Part shown: positions 44,721-55,691 of the stretch, in pieces
How the letters are laid out: the number at the start of each line of letters is the position of its first letter
Position numbering within the stretch: the stretch's first letter is position 1
From: CAKZML01 sp963823435
GTDB taxonomy: Bacteria; Pseudomonadota; Gammaproteobacteria; Steroidobacterales; BM003
Assembly (NCBI GenBank): GCA_963823435.1
Contig: CAWGLN010000013.1
Location: forward strand, 62,001 to 126,000
Direction of reading: 5' to 3'
DNA length: 64,000 bases
Position numbers and translations under genes: made by a program
Notes under the pieces: generated by a model
Databases searched by the model: none
What the model was told of the DNA's origin: nothing
What the model saw: the letters and a program-made list of their open reading frames with translations, nothing else

Positions 44721-45239
44721 ATGAGCTCTAGAAAATGCAGCTTCACCCGTGAGGAGCTGCTCGAGGCAGGCCACGGAAAACTGTTCGGCCCGGAAAACGG
44801 TCGTCTGCCATTGCCAAACATGCTGATGATGGACCGAATCACCCACATCAGCGACAAGGGTGGACTGTTCGATAAAGGCGAAATTGTCGCCGAATTGGAC
44901 ATCAACCCCGAGCTGTGGTTTTTCAAGTGCCATTTTGAAGGTGACCCGGTGATGCCCGGTTGCCTGGGTCTGGATGCCATGTGGCAACTGGTCGGCTTTT
45001 TCCTGTGCTGGAGTGATGCTCCGGGCAAGGGTCGGGCGCTGGGTGTTGGCGAAGTGAAATTTCGCGGCCAGGTACTGCCCACGGCCAGGAAAGTCACCTA
45101 CCGCATTAACCTCAAGCGAGTGATCCTGCGCAAGCTGGTGATGGGTATTGCCGATGCCACCATGGAAGTGGACGGCCGGGTAATTTACGAAGCGACAGAC
45201 CTTCGCGTTGGCCTGTTCAAATCAACAGACGATTTCTAG
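44721..45239 (+). CDS. fabA: 3-hydroxydecanoyl-[ACP] dehydratase/isomerase FabA
   Basis: 172-residue hotdog-fold enzyme of anaerobic unsaturated fatty acid synthesis. It dehydrates 3-hydroxydecanoyl-ACP and isomerises the product to cis-3-decenoyl-ACP. Active-site His71 and Asp85 lie in KCHFEGDPVMPGCLGLDAMW, matching E. coli FabA His70 and Asp84. The ATG at 44721 gives the usual length; an upstream in-frame start would add 14 residues. It forms an operon with fabB, 8 bp downstream. The 212-bp upstream region should contain the promoter, but no FadR or FabR site could be called. Confidence 0.96.
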   Translation: MSSRKCSFTREELLEAGHGKLFGPENGRLPLPNMLMMDRITHISDKGGLFDKGEIVAELDINPELWFFKCHFEGDPVMPGCLGLDAMWQLVGFFLCWSDAPGKGRALGVGEVKFRGQVLPTARKVTYRINLKRVILRKLVMGIADATMEVDGRVIYEATDLRVGLFKSTDDF

Positions 45240-45247
45240 GAGACGAT

Positions 45248-46465
45248 GTGAGACGTGTAGTAGTAACTGGACTGGGAGTAATTTCCAGTATCGGCAACGA
45301 CAAGAATGAAGTGCTCGAGTCCCTGCGCTCGGGCAAGTCGGGTATCGAGTTTAGCCAGGCCTATGCCGACCTGGGTTTTCGCAGTCACCTGGCTGGCTCC
45401 GTCAAGATCGAACCAGCCGATCTTATCGACCGCAAGACCATGCGCTTTCTCGGTAACGGTGCGGCCTACAATTACCTGGCCATGCAGCAGGCGATTGACG
45501 ATTCCGGTCTGGAGGAAAGCCAGGTCTCCCATCCGCGTACCGGCATCATCATGGGGTCGGGTGGACCTTCGTCCTCGAACCTGCTGTTGGCCTGGGATAC
45601 GATGCGTGAGAAGGGACCAAAGAAAGTCGGGCCCTTCATGGTGCCCAGGACCATGTCCAGCACCAACACCGCGACCCTGGCCACGCCCTTCAAGATCAAA
45701 GGTGTGAACTACACCATCACCTCGGCCTGCGCTACCAGCGCCCATTGCATAGGCAACGCCTATGAACAGATCCAGTGGAACAAGCAGGACATCGTGTTTG
45801 CAGGCGGTGGCGATGAAGAACATTGGACCACCACGGTGCTGTTCGACGCCATGGGCGCCCTGTCCTCGAAATATAATGACTCGCCTACCACGGCCTCTCG
45901 TCCCTATGACCTGAACCGGGACGGCTTCGTGATATCCGGTGGCGGCGGTGTGCTGGTGCTTGAAGAACTGGAACACGCCCGGGCCCGTGGCGCGCCCATC
46001 TATGCCGAACTGGTTGGTTACGGAGCAACCTCGGATGGCTACGACATGGTACAGCCATCCGGCGAGGGTGCAGTGCGCTGCATGCAACAGGCCCTGGCCA
46101 CGGTAGACGGGACGGTTGACTATATCAATGCCCATGGCACCAGCACCCCGGTGGGTGATGCCAAGGAACTCGGTGCGGTACGCGAAGTGTTTGGTGACAA
46201 GATACCGGCGATAACCTCGACCAAGTCTCTTACCGGTCATTCGCTGGGCGCAGCAGGCGCCCACGAGGCAATCTATTCGCTGCTCATGCAGCAGCACAAC
46301 TTCATTTCAGCCTCGGCCAATATCACGGACCTGGACCCGGCTGCAGAAGGTGTGCCGGTAGTACGCAAACTACGCGAGGGTGCAAAGCTGGATACCATCA
46401 TGTCCAACAGCTTTGGCTTTGGCGGTACTAACGCCACGCTGGTTTTCCAGCGCTACACCGGCTGA
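45248..46465 (+). CDS. fabB: 3-oxoacyl-[ACP] synthase I FabB
   Basis: 405-residue condensing enzyme that extends cis-3-decenoyl-ACP and so commits chains to unsaturated fatty acids. Catalytic Cys161 lies in ITSACATSAHCIGNAYE; the two histidines are in NAHGTSTPVGD and KSLTGHSLGAAGA. The start is the GTG at 45248 with GGAG 5-6 nt upstream, 8 bp after the fabA stop. The fabA-fabB order is the standard gammaproteobacterial arrangement and is one of the best taxonomic clues in the window. Confidence 0.96.
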   Translation: MRRVVVTGLGVISSIGNDKNEVLESLRSGKSGIEFSQAYADLGFRSHLAGSVKIEPADLIDRKTMRFLGNGAAYNYLAMQQAIDDSGLEESQVSHPRTGIIMGSGGPSSSNLLLAWDTMREKGPKKVGPFMVPRTMSSTNTATLATPFKIKGVNYTITSACATSAHCIGNAYEQIQWNKQDIVFAGGGDEEHWTTTVLFDAMGALSSKYNDSPTTASRPYDLNRDGFVISGGGGVLVLEELEHARARGAPIYAELVGYGATSDGYDMVQPSGEGAVRCMQQALATVDGTVDYINAHGTSTPVGDAKELGAVREVFGDKIPAITSTKSLTGHSLGAAGAHEAIYSLLMQQHNFISASANITDLDPAAEGVPVVRKLREGAKLDTIMSNSFGFGGTNATLVFQRYTG

Positions 46466-46608
46466 TTTCCGCCAGAGTCGGAGGCCATTACAACTGGGTC
46501 CCCGACTATTTGCGCGCCCATCATCACCACCGACACAGCGGGCCAACCCAGCGTAAGTTCCAACCGGCTTACGATCGCAACCAGCGCCGCATTCACCCTT
46601 GTCAATCG

Positions 46609-47106
46609 CTATTGCTTGACGATCACCGGCGGGTCATACACCGCGCAGGTGTCTGTTTCCGAGGTGATCGAGTAATAGTATTCAACCTCTGAGTTTGTAG
46701 GTGCTTTGCCAACAATCCTTATTCTTTCTCCCGGAATTTCACCATTTCTCGACGCAAAACTGCCATTGTTAAACGGGGAAAAATGGACTGCAAACTCCAC
46801 ATCATTGGTGTCCGCCTTCCATGCCAGTCTTTCATTTCTGCTTGCGCAAAGGCAGACCGCGTTGTCTCCGTCATCCGAAGTACATCCACTCTCGCCGTCT
46901 GGAATCGCGTTCACAACGCACCCCCTGTCAAACATGACCTTCACCGTATAAATTTCGGGCCGGTTACTTCTGTTGCAGTCGGGTTTTGCCTTTGATTGGC
47001 CTGGCGAATAGGTTCTTATAGGGTCGCAACCACTTACCATTGACAGTGTCATCACAAAAAACAAACCCCAAATAAAAGCCTGCACCACTTTTCTGGATGT
47101 AGTCAT
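46609..47106 (-). CDS. Hypothetical lipoprotein
   Basis: 165-residue predicted lipoprotein. The ATG at 47106 has GGGAGG 8 nt upstream, and the signal VQAFIWGLFFVMTLSMVSGC ends in a lipobox; after removal of the signal, the mature part carries seven further cysteines (for example CVVNAIPDGESGCTSDD and AVCLCASRN). Residue +2 is Asp (CDPIRTY), which in E. coli would hold the protein at the inner membrane. No family recognised. It follows the CadC-like regulator gene on the same strand by 29 bp, so the regulator may control or sense it. Confidence 0.75.
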   Translation of the reverse strand: MTTSRKVVQAFIWGLFFVMTLSMVSGCDPIRTYSPGQSKAKPDCNRSNRPEIYTVKVMFDRGCVVNAIPDGESGCTSDDGDNAVCLCASRNERLAWKADTNDVEFAVHFSPFNNGSFASRNGEIPGERIRIVGKAPTNSEVEYYYSITSETDTCAVYDPPVIVKQ

Positions 47107-47135
47107 CAGCATTCCCTCCCAAGACTGTATTGCAA

Positions 47136-49517
47136 TCACGGTCGTCCCAATAAGCTCTTGAACCGCATATCGCTATGCAGCGTTTTGAATCCGGGGTCTG
47201 CGGCCAGTAATCCAGGCGGATAACCCGCCGTCAGCGCCGCGCCAATTGCCGCCAGGGCCTGCTCCACCCTGCCCTGCTCAACTCTCACCAAGGCCTCGTA
47301 GTACCTGACATCCATATCATCGGGGGCAGCAGTCGCAGCTATGTCTATCACCTCATCTGCGTCCGCGAAGTACCCTGTCCGTGCCATATAGTGAGCGAGG
47401 CCGGCCCTGGTCACCTGGTCTGCAGAATTCACTTCCAATGACGCAGAAGCCAATTCAGTTGCCCGGAAATACGCAGCAGAAGCGGCCTCGACGGCAGCGA
47501 GCGCGTGGAGTGCATCACCCAGCCCACCCCACAGACGATAATCGTCCGGAGTTAATTCAATGGCCTTGCGATAAAAATTCTGGGCCCTGTCGAAATCTCC
47601 GGCGTAGAAGTACATATTGCCGGTATTAAACATGGCGGCAGCGTCTGGCTCGATGGTATTTGACTGCTCGAAGGCCTCGCCAGCCTGCTCGAAATTGCCA
47701 GTCATGATATTGGCAGCGCCCAGATTGTTATAGGCGGAAGAACTGGTTGGATCCAGTATCGTGACCTTGCCAAATTGCTCAGCAGCCTCGGCATATCGAC
47801 CACGCTTCATGAGGAACGCCCCATAAGCATTGATTGATACCCAATACACCGGATCCTCTTCAATGGCTTTCTTGAATTCGACCTCGGATTGCTCCGGTCG
47901 GTCCAGCTCTGCTAACACCCTGGCCTTCCCCACATATCCGTCTGCAAACGCCGGGTCCAGCTCTATGACCCGCTGGAACCCTTCAAGAGAACGTTCATAT
48001 TGCCCGGCATAGCGGTATAGCTCGGCCAGGGCATGATGTACTTCCACGCTCGCTCTGCTCTTCACCAGAGCCTGTACACAAGCGCGCTCAGCCTCCTCAT
48101 AACGCCCTACGTCCCGCAGCAATTCGTACCAGGCCAGGTAGGTTTCACACAGGCCGGCGTAAGCATCCCCATAGCCGGGGTCCAGGTTGGACGCTTGCCT
48201 GAACTGGATTTCGGCACTGGTGAGATTCTGTTCCGTCCGGGCCCTGCGCAGGAATCCGCGAGCTCTCAGGTAAGCTGCATAGGCTTCACCGTTCTTGGTG
48301 GGCTCCGCATCCAGTTCCTTATCCGTACCCGAGGAAAGAACCAGGCGCAGGGAGCGGGCCACCTTCCTGGCAATATCTTCCTGAATCTGGAAAATATTCG
48401 AGGGTGAAACCGAATAGGCCTGGGACCAGTTTGAAAACCCTTTTTCGGCTTCAATCAATTGTGCCGTAACGCGAATCTGTTCGCCGTCATAACGGCAACT
48501 TCCTTCTACCAGGTGAGTGACATTCAACCTCAGGGCGATGTCCGCGTCCTGAAGCGATGCGTGCTGAAACAGACCCGTTGCTTTGTTGGGGGCTACTTTC
48601 AGCTCGGGTATGCGTCCCAGGATATAAGTCAAATCCTCGGTCAGACCATCGCAAAATGCCTGGTTCTCCTCGGCCCCAATGTTCACCAACGGTAGCACGG
48701 CGATGCGCACCCGGCCGTCTACAAACGGCGGCATGACCAGGGAGTAGGTCACGAAACCCACCAGTAACGCAGCCAGGATTCCCACCGAAATGAGTGCCGG
48801 GCTACTGATCGACTTCTTCACGCTGGTCCGGGCAGCATCGACACCAATGCCATCGGGCGTGACCTGCAACACCCAGGCCATCGTCAGGGCGACAGGGGCG
48901 CCCATAACCGCCATGACCAACAGCATGGTCATGATCCAGGTAGGCTGATCAAATAGGATGGGCGTCAATATATCGGCCACCTGGACCACACCCCACGCAA
49001 CAACCGCGTAGACGGTCATGACCTTGAATACACGCCTCCGCCTCAGTTCGTTCCACCAGCGCGTGAACGGCCCGACCGCGAAATCCATTGACTGGGCCGG
49101 ACCCGGGGTGCCCAGAGGCGTAACCGCCGCCACCAGTCGATAACCCCGTCTGGGCACGGTCTGAATAAACATCGGATGATGGGGATCGTCGCCGAGCGCA
49201 TGACGAAGCTCGGCGATATTTTTGGTCAGAGTATCCTGGGCAACCTGGTTAGAACCCCAGACTGCCCGCATGATCTGCTCACGTGTGAGCAAGCTGCCCG
49301 GTTGCCGTGCCATGTACAGCAGCACTTCCATGGCGTGGGGATGCACGGGGACATTTCCCTGCTCCCCGACCAGCAGACCCTCCACCGGTCTGACCAGCAC
49401 TGTACCCAGCTTAAAACCTTGATGAAGCGGCACGCGCACCTTCCCCCGGAATTTCGCGTCTCCCTGGTAAGAGTATAGTGCACACCAATAATCACGCCGA
49501 ATCTGGAACAAATCCAT
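47136..49517 (-). CDS. CadC-like membrane regulator with TPR repeats
   Basis: 793-residue protein. The N-terminal OmpR/PhoB-type winged helix (GNVPVHPHAMEVLLYMARQP ... RGYRLVAAV, about 54-131) is a DNA-binding domain of the Trans_reg_C family. Three hydrophobic segments follow (FKVMTVYAVVAWGVVQVADI, TMLLVMAVMGAPVALTMAWV, ALISVGILAALLVGFVTYSL). Then a FlgO/TolB-like domain (VRIAVLPLVNIGAEENQAFC) and at least eight TPR-like repeats to the C-terminus (e.g. PDAAAMFNTGNMYFYAGDFD). Such proteins link an outside or peptide signal to transcription without phosphorylation. The signal and target genes are unknown; ATG at 49517. Confidence 0.88.
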   Translation of the reverse strand: MDLFQIRRDYWCALYSYQGDAKFRGKVRVPLHQGFKLGTVLVRPVEGLLVGEQGNVPVHPHAMEVLLYMARQPGSLLTREQIMRAVWGSNQVAQDTLTKNIAELRHALGDDPHHPMFIQTVPRRGYRLVAAVTPLGTPGPAQSMDFAVGPFTRWWNELRRRRVFKVMTVYAVVAWGVVQVADILTPILFDQPTWIMTMLLVMAVMGAPVALTMAWVLQVTPDGIGVDAARTSVKKSISSPALISVGILAALLVGFVTYSLVMPPFVDGRVRIAVLPLVNIGAEENQAFCDGLTEDLTYILGRIPELKVAPNKATGLFQHASLQDADIALRLNVTHLVEGSCRYDGEQIRVTAQLIEAEKGFSNWSQAYSVSPSNIFQIQEDIARKVARSLRLVLSSGTDKELDAEPTKNGEAYAAYLRARGFLRRARTEQNLTSAEIQFRQASNLDPGYGDAYAGLCETYLAWYELLRDVGRYEEAERACVQALVKSRASVEVHHALAELYRYAGQYERSLEGFQRVIELDPAFADGYVGKARVLAELDRPEQSEVEFKKAIEEDPVYWVSINAYGAFLMKRGRYAEAAEQFGKVTILDPTSSSAYNNLGAANIMTGNFEQAGEAFEQSNTIEPDAAAMFNTGNMYFYAGDFDRAQNFYRKAIELTPDDYRLWGGLGDALHALAAVEAASAAYFRATELASASLEVNSADQVTRAGLAHYMARTGYFADADEVIDIAATAAPDDMDVRYYEALVRVEQGRVEQALAAIGAALTAGYPPGLLAADPGFKTLHSDMRFKSLLGRP

Positions 49518-49599
49518 GCCAGGCGCAGCCCCGCACAGACCGTCTGATTTCTGAACCTGCCCAGGCGGGGAACAGACAGGGGGGTCAGGAGCGACCTTT

Positions 49600-52500
49600 T
49601 TATCCGGCGCCGGGCTCGATCACCGTCGCCGGCACACGCCCGAACAAGCGTCCCAGGTAGCCCCGCATATCTTCCAGCAACAGGTAGTTGATGGGGATCA
49701 GCAACAGGGTTATCGCAGTAGCAAACAAGATGCCAAATCCCAGCGACACCGCCATGGGGATCAGGAACTGGGCCTGGGTGGATTTCTCCAGGATCAGCGG
49801 CATGAGTCCGACAAAAGTGGTCAGGGAAGTAAGCAGCACCGGTCTGAGCCTGGCGATACCCGCCTCGTACACCGCCTGTTTCAATGGCATGTTCTCGGCC
49901 CGGCGGCGATTGATGTAATCCACCAGGACCAGGCTGTCGTTCACCACCACTCCTGACAAGGCCAGCATGCCCATGATGCTCATGATGGTCAGGTCCATAC
50001 CCATGATGAGGTGCCCCAGCATGGCGCCGGCTACGCCGAAAGGAATCACACTCATGACGATCAGGGGCTGCAGGTAGGAACGGAAAGGAATAGCCAACAG
50101 GGCAAAGATGGCGAACAGGGTGAACAACAATCCTATGCCCAGGCTGCGGAAAGACTCGCGCTGTTCCCTTGCCTCCCCTTCCAGGCTGTAACCTACCCGG
50201 GGATAGGTCTTTTGCATGATGGCAATCTGGGCGCTCAAGTCAGCCTTGATGCCCTCCAGGTTGGCGCTCTCCTTGTTTACATCCGCCGTGATGTTGATGG
50301 TGCGTGCAAGGTCTACCCGGCGTATCTCGGCAAACCCCCGGCCGTAGGTGGCCTGGGCCACTTCGGAAAACGGTACTTCCGCTCCCGAAGGAGTCCGGAT
50401 ACGCATGTTTTCCAGGGTCTGCAGGTTGCGTCGATCGTTTTCCGGGTAGCGCACGAATACACGCACCTCATCCCTGCCCCGCTGGATGCGTTGCACCTCG
50501 AAGCCAAAGAAAGCCTGGCGCACCTGGCGAGCCATGTCTTCCAGTGTCAGCCCAAGCAACTCGGCCTCCGGCTTAAGCTCGAGCTTGATCTCTTCCTTGC
50601 CGCCATCGAAACTGTCGGTGATGTCAAACACGCCCGGATAGGTGTTCAGCAACTCTCTTACTCTTATAGACACCGCCCTCAGATCTTCGAAGGATGGCCC
50701 CGACAATTGCACGTCTATGGGCAGGCCGGTATGCCCAATCTCGGCCCGGAAATTCAATTCCTTGGCCCCGGGTATCTGGCCGATGCGCTGACGCCATTCG
50801 CGCACCAGTTCGGAACTGTTTATCTCAAGAGTCCGATCTTCGGGAGCCAGGATCTCGAAGGACACGCGGGCCACATGGGACTGCGCCCCACCGCCGCGCT
50901 GGGAACCGATACTCACCGTCATGTCCCGGATAATGCTTTCCTGCAGTTCCGGATCGATATAATCCGCCCGCATGTCCTCGGCCACCCCGGCAATACGCTT
51001 GGCCGCTGCCTCGGTGACCTCGAAGGGCGTTCCCGGTGGCATGACCAGGCTGGCCTGGGCCACCTCGCTTTGCACCCTGGGGAAGAAAATAAACCGCAAG
51101 TGACCGCTGATGGCCAGGCTGAACAACAGGATCGCCACTGCGATAAATCCGGACAGCGCCAGGCTTCGATGTTGAATAACCCAGCGCAGCGCCGGCTCGT
51201 AGGCGCCGCGGGTTGTCGCATCCAGCCAGCGCGACACGCGACGCTGGATACGTACCGGCAGGGCGTGCTCACTGTCCTTGAGGTTGCGTACCCGTACGTG
51301 TTTCAGGTGAGCGGGAAGAATCAGCTTCGACTCGATCAGTGAAAACAGCAATACAGGAATTACGATCATCGGTATCTGGGCGAACAACTTGCCGCGCACG
51401 CCCCTCGATCATCAGCAACGGAATGAAAGCCACCACCGTGGTCAGCACACCAAAGGTGACCGGCACGGCAATTTCCTGGGTGCCCAGGATCGCCGCATCC
51501 CTGGGGTTCTCGCCTTTTTGCAGGCGTGTGAAAATATTCTCACCCGTGACAATGGCGTCATCCACCACGATACCCAGCACCAGGATGAAGGCGAACAGGC
51601 TCAACAGGTTTAGCGTCACCCCCATCAAGGGCATCAGGGCGATACCGCCCATGAAAGCTACCGGCAACCCCATTAACACCCAGAAAGCCACCGAGCCACG
51701 CAGGAACAGCGTCAGCAGCAACAGCACCAGCACGCTTCCCTGCAAGGCGTTGCGCACCAGGGTGCTGATCCTGGCCTTGACCACCTTGGACTGGTCACGC
51801 CAGTAATCCACGTGTACGCCAGCGGGAAGCGTTTCCTCAGCCCTGTCCGCGTATGCCTTGACCGCGTCGGCCACGTCAATGGCGTTCTGGCTGCCGACCC
51901 GGTAGATGTCGATAAATACTGCCGGTCTGCCATTAAAACGCGATTCCAGGGGATCCTCGCTGAAGCCATCACGCACCTGGGCAATATCCGCCACGGTCAG
52001 ACGTGACTGACCGTCGGTGCGCACTGCAATGTCCTCGAATTCGACTCCGGCCCGGGCCTGGCCCTGGGTGCGAAGCAACACTTCGCCGCCCGGGGTTCTC
52101 ACGCGGCCTGCCGCCAGGTCCAGCGAACCGCTGCGCACGGCACCGGCCACCTCACCCAGGGTCAAGCCGTACTGTCGCAGGGTCTGGTCCGAGACCTCGA
52201 TGGAAATCTCGTAATTACGTACACCGTCCAGGTCCACCTGGGTGATGTCTGGCAGGGCCAGCAGGTCGTCCCGGGCGTGTTCTGCCGCCAGACGCAATTC
52301 TCGCTCCGAAAGATCCCCCGACACGACCAGGGTGATCACGTCACGGCGCATCTCGGGCACGTACACTACCGGTCGTTCCGCGTCGGCAGGAAAGGTGTTG
52401 ATGGAATCGACCCGGGCCTTGATGTCGTTCATCAGGTCCTTGGGGTCGTAGCCGTTCTCGACTTCCACCGTCACCGAGCCCAGGTTTTCACCGGCGCTGG

Positions 52501-52750
52501 AACGGATGGTCTTGATCCCCGGCAGGCTGTTAATCGCCTCCTCGATCTTGATGGTGATCCCTTCCTCGACTTCAGCCGGCGTCGCGCCCGGGAATGGCAC
52601 CTGGATACTGACCAATTCCAGCTCAAATGCGGGGAACACTTCCAGGGGAATGCGGGCACTCAGGGAATACAGACCCAGGGCCAGTATCAGGAACATCAGG
52701 AGGTTGGCAGCAACATCATTGTCAGCGAACCAGGCGATCATGCTCTTCAT
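49600..52750 (-). CDS. RND efflux transporter permease, one frameshift
   Basis: Inner-membrane RND pump of the AcrB/MexB-like superfamily. After correcting a single break near 51396 the protein is about 1049 residues, the normal length. The first half starts MKSMIAWFADNDVAANLLMF and has a large periplasmic loop; VDDAIVTGENIFTRLQKGE is the transmembrane helix 4 region. The second half has LSGVVVNDSLVLVDYINRRR and IARLRPVLLTSLTTFVGLMP. Pairs with the adaptor gene 18 bp upstream on the same strand. No TolC-like gene is nearby, so an outer-membrane factor elsewhere would be used. Substrates cannot be told; the sequence is closest in feel to the unclassified HAE-1/HAE-3 group common in marine bacteria. 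Confidence 0.9.
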
Positions 52751-52768
52751 GGCGGTTACCCCGGTTGC

Positions 52769-54007
52769 TTATTGAGACGAGGCGGCATCGGACCCAGGCT
52801 GGACGCCGGGTGGTGTCGCAGGGCCGGTCTTGAAAGCAACGCCATCCACGGTAGCTGTCACCGGACTGCCTGCGGCGCTGACACTCAGGGGCGTCAGCGC
52901 AAGGATCTCGCCCGGGGCCAGGGTATCGGCCACCACCACCTGGGTCTCGTCGCTCCACAGCACGGACACGTCACGCCTGCGCAGGATGCTGTCCTCATCA
53001 ACCAGCAACACCTCGCCGCCCTCACGCAAGGCCGAGCGCGGTATCACGATCACGTTCTCCAGCAAGGTGCCATGGATGCGTGCCTGCACGAACTGCCCTA
53101 TACGCAAGGGGGGTCGCCCCTCGGGACCGCGTGCATAGGGGGCGTCCACCTGGGCCACCACGTACAACTGCCTGCTCTGGGTGTCGATAGTGCCTTCCGC
53201 CCGCACGATACGACCCTCCCAGGTATAGGCTGTCCTGCCCACCACGGCCTCGATGGTGACCGCCGGGCCATCCTGGCTGGTCACATTGCCATCATTACGG
53301 AAACGTTCGGGCAGGCGTACATACTCCAGTTGGCGATTGCCCAGGGGCAGGCGAATCTCGACGTAATCGACGGCATAAATCCTGGCCAGCGTGGTGCCCA
53401 CCGACACGAACTGACCGATGTCCACATTCTGCTCCAGGATCCTGCCTGCATAGGGCGCACGGATAACCGTGCGTTGCAGATCCACCTGCGCACGCTCAAG
53501 CTGCGCCTCGGCAGACAACAACGCGGCCCTGGCGGCGGCGATCTGGGGCTTGCGCAGACCCAGGCTGGGCGCCTGCTTTCCCAGCGACTCCCAGTCACCC
53601 TTCACGACCTCGGCCAGGGCCAGCTCCTGCTCAAGGGCCGCGCTGGCCTGAGCGACCTGGGCCTGGGCACTGGACAGGGCCAGTTCGAAATCCCGCGGCT
53701 CTATACGCAGCAGCACATCGCCCCTTTCAAAGAAACCACCCTCACGGAAACTCGGGGATACCTCAATGACCCTGCCTGGCACCTGGGGAATCAGGGTGCT
53801 GGTGGTACGCGGGCGTACCGTGCCATCCGCCGTGACCATGACCTGGTAATCCGTGCTCACCAGGCGGGTGGCCTCCACCGACAGCGGCACTACCGGCGGC
53901 GCCATGCGCTCGGCCTTGGGCTTGCTGCTGATGATGGCTCGCCCGGCAATCAAAGCAACCACCACGATGCCAATAGGTAACAAGAATTTGAGCCTGGAAC
54001 TGATCAT
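52769..54007 (-). CDS. RND efflux periplasmic adaptor subunit (MFP)
   Basis: 412-residue membrane fusion protein. An N-terminal hydrophobic anchor (FLLPIGIVVVALIAGRAIIS) is followed by the lipoyl/barrel-sandwich region (TSTLIPQVPGRVIEVSPSFR ... ADVLLRI-like), a helical hairpin of about 100 residues rich in Ala/Gln/Glu (SSAQAQVAQASAALEQELAL), and the second half of the lipoyl domain (VIRAPYAGRILEQNVDIGQF). It links the inner-membrane pump to an outer-membrane channel. First gene of the two-gene operon; ATG at 54007. Confidence 0.92.
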   Translation of the reverse strand: MISSRLKFLLPIGIVVVALIAGRAIISSKPKAERMAPPVVPLSVEATRLVSTDYQVMVTADGTVRPRTTSTLIPQVPGRVIEVSPSFREGGFFERGDVLLRIEPRDFELALSSAQAQVAQASAALEQELALAEVVKGDWESLGKQAPSLGLRKPQIAAARAALLSAEAQLERAQVDLQRTVIRAPYAGRILEQNVDIGQFVSVGTTLARIYAVDYVEIRLPLGNRQLEYVRLPERFRNDGNVTSQDGPAVTIEAVVGRTAYTWEGRIVRAEGTIDTQSRQLYVVAQVDAPYARGPEGRPPLRIGQFVQARIHGTLLENVIVIPRSALREGGEVLLVDEDSILRRRDVSVLWSDETQVVVADTLAPGEILALTPLSVSAAGSPVTATVDGVAFKTGPATPPGVQPGSDAASSQ

Positions 54008-54237
54008 GGATTATCCATAAGGTTTGCGAAACGCGTAATTTTGTACGCAACGGGCCTGATTTCAAAGACTTTAATCCGATCCGGCCCCTTCAGCCCGGTC
54101 AAATCAACCAAACCAGACCTCGTGGAACCTTCGAACAGGCCGTATTCCGGGCCGGATTCCCTGACTGGCATGGCATAAGGGTTTACACTTCGCTGTTTCA
54201 AATTCCCGTAGCGACCGGATTCTCCTGGAGCCAGTAA

Positions 54238-55609
54238 ATGAAGACCATTGTCGAACCGTTCAAAATCAAGATGGTCGAGCCCATCAAGGCCACGACGCCG
54301 GAAGAACGCGACAGCATGATCGCCGCAGCTCACTACAATCTGTTCAAGTTGCGCGCCGAAGACGTATTCATCGATTTGCTGACTGACTCGGGCACCAGCG
54401 CCATGTCCGCCGAGGCCTGGGCCGGCATTATGCGCGGCGACGAGTCTTACGCCGGCGCCCGCAGCTGGTATCGCTTCGAAGATGCGGTGAAGGACATATT
54501 CGGCTTCCAGCACATCATCCCCGCGCACCAGGGACGCGCCGCCGAACGCATCCTGTTCAGCCTGACGGTGAAGGCCGGTAACATCATCCCCAACAACACC
54601 CACTTTGATACGACCAAGGCGAATATAGAATTCTTCGGCGGCAAGGCCGTGGATATTCCCTGTCCCGAGGCACGCATGCTGGACCTGGACCACCCGTTCA
54701 AGGGCAATATGGATATCGCCGCACTTGAGCAACTGGTCGCCGAACACGGGCGTGAAAACATACCCATGATCATGCTCACCATCACCAACAATTCAGGTGG
54801 TGGTCAGCCGGTGTCCATGGCCAACATCAAGGACGTCAGCCGCATTGCCAGGAAAGCGGGAATCCCCTTTTATATCGACGCATGTCGCTTCGCCGAGAAC
54901 GCCTATTTCATCAAGCAAAGGGAAGCGGGATACGAGAACGTGGCCGCGATTGATATCGCCCGGGAAATATTTTCCCATGCGGATGGCTGCACCATGTCGG
55001 CGAAAAAAGATGCCTTCGCCAATATCGGCGGCTTCCTGTGCACCAACGATGCCCAGCTGGCGGAAAAAGAAATCAATATTCTCATCCTGACCGAGGGCTT
55101 CCCTACCTATGGCGGTCTGGCCGGACGCGATCTTGAGGCCATCGCCGTGGGTCTGCACGAGATCCTGGACGAGCATTATCTGCATTACCGCCTGTTATCC
55201 ACCAGCTACGTGGTCACCCACCTGAAGGACGCCGGAGTGCCGGTGGTGTTCCCGGCAGGCGGTCACGCAGTCTACATCGACGCCCGGCGATTCCTGCCGC
55301 ATATCGAGCCCCTCCAGTACCCCGGCCAATCCCTGTCGGTTGAGTTGTATCGCGAGGCGGGAATACGAGGGGTTGAGATCGGCACCGTAATGTTTGGATC
55401 AGACCCTCACACCGGCAAGGAAACACCGGCCCACTGGGACCTCGTGCGTCTGGCGATACCGACGGCGTGTGTATACCCAGAGCCACATGGATTACGTGGT
55501 GGAAGCCATCGGCAACGTGTGGGAACGACGTGAAGCCATTCGTGGCATGCGTATTATTGAAGCGCCCGCCGTGCTGCGACATTTCAGCGCCAAGTTCGAC
55601 TGGCTGTAG
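54238..55609 (+). CDS. Tryptophanase / tyrosine phenol-lyase family enzyme, one frameshift
   Basis: PLP-dependent beta-eliminating lyase, splitting an aromatic amino acid to pyruvate, ammonia and indole or phenol. The PLP lysine is in GCTMSAKKDAFANIGGFL; TEGFPTYGGLAGRDLEAIAV and GGHAVYIDARRF are family landmarks. The frame breaks at 55462 (an extra A before CGGCGTGTG); removing it restores LAIPRRVYTQSHMDYVVEAI and a total of 456 residues, which equals the length of classical tyrosine phenol-lyase. RGVEIGTVMFG resembles tryptophanase (EIG), whereas the C-terminal HFSAKFDWL resembles tyrosine phenol-lyase. Substrate therefore open. No permease neighbour as in tnaAB; ATG at 54238, GGAG 9 nt upstream. 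Confidence 0.87.
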
Positions 55610-55691
55610 ACGGGCAGGGATATCCGGCCCGGTGTATCGGTGACCCAAAAGGCTGATCACGCCACCCCGGCCGCCACGCGCTGTGCAGTTC

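Noticed and set aside
45236..46297. 353-codon minus-strand open frame
   Set aside because: Opposite fabB, which is certain.
50011..51342. 443-codon plus-strand open frame
   Set aside because: Lies opposite the RND permease; no recognisable domain.
51269..51399. Programmed frameshift in the RND permease
   Set aside because: No slippery heptamer or pseudoknot was evident, and the same single-base pattern affects many unrelated genes.
52277..53980. 567-codon plus-strand open frame
   Set aside because: Antisense to the RND permease and adaptor genes, which have full family motifs; composition is a shadow of GC-rich codons.
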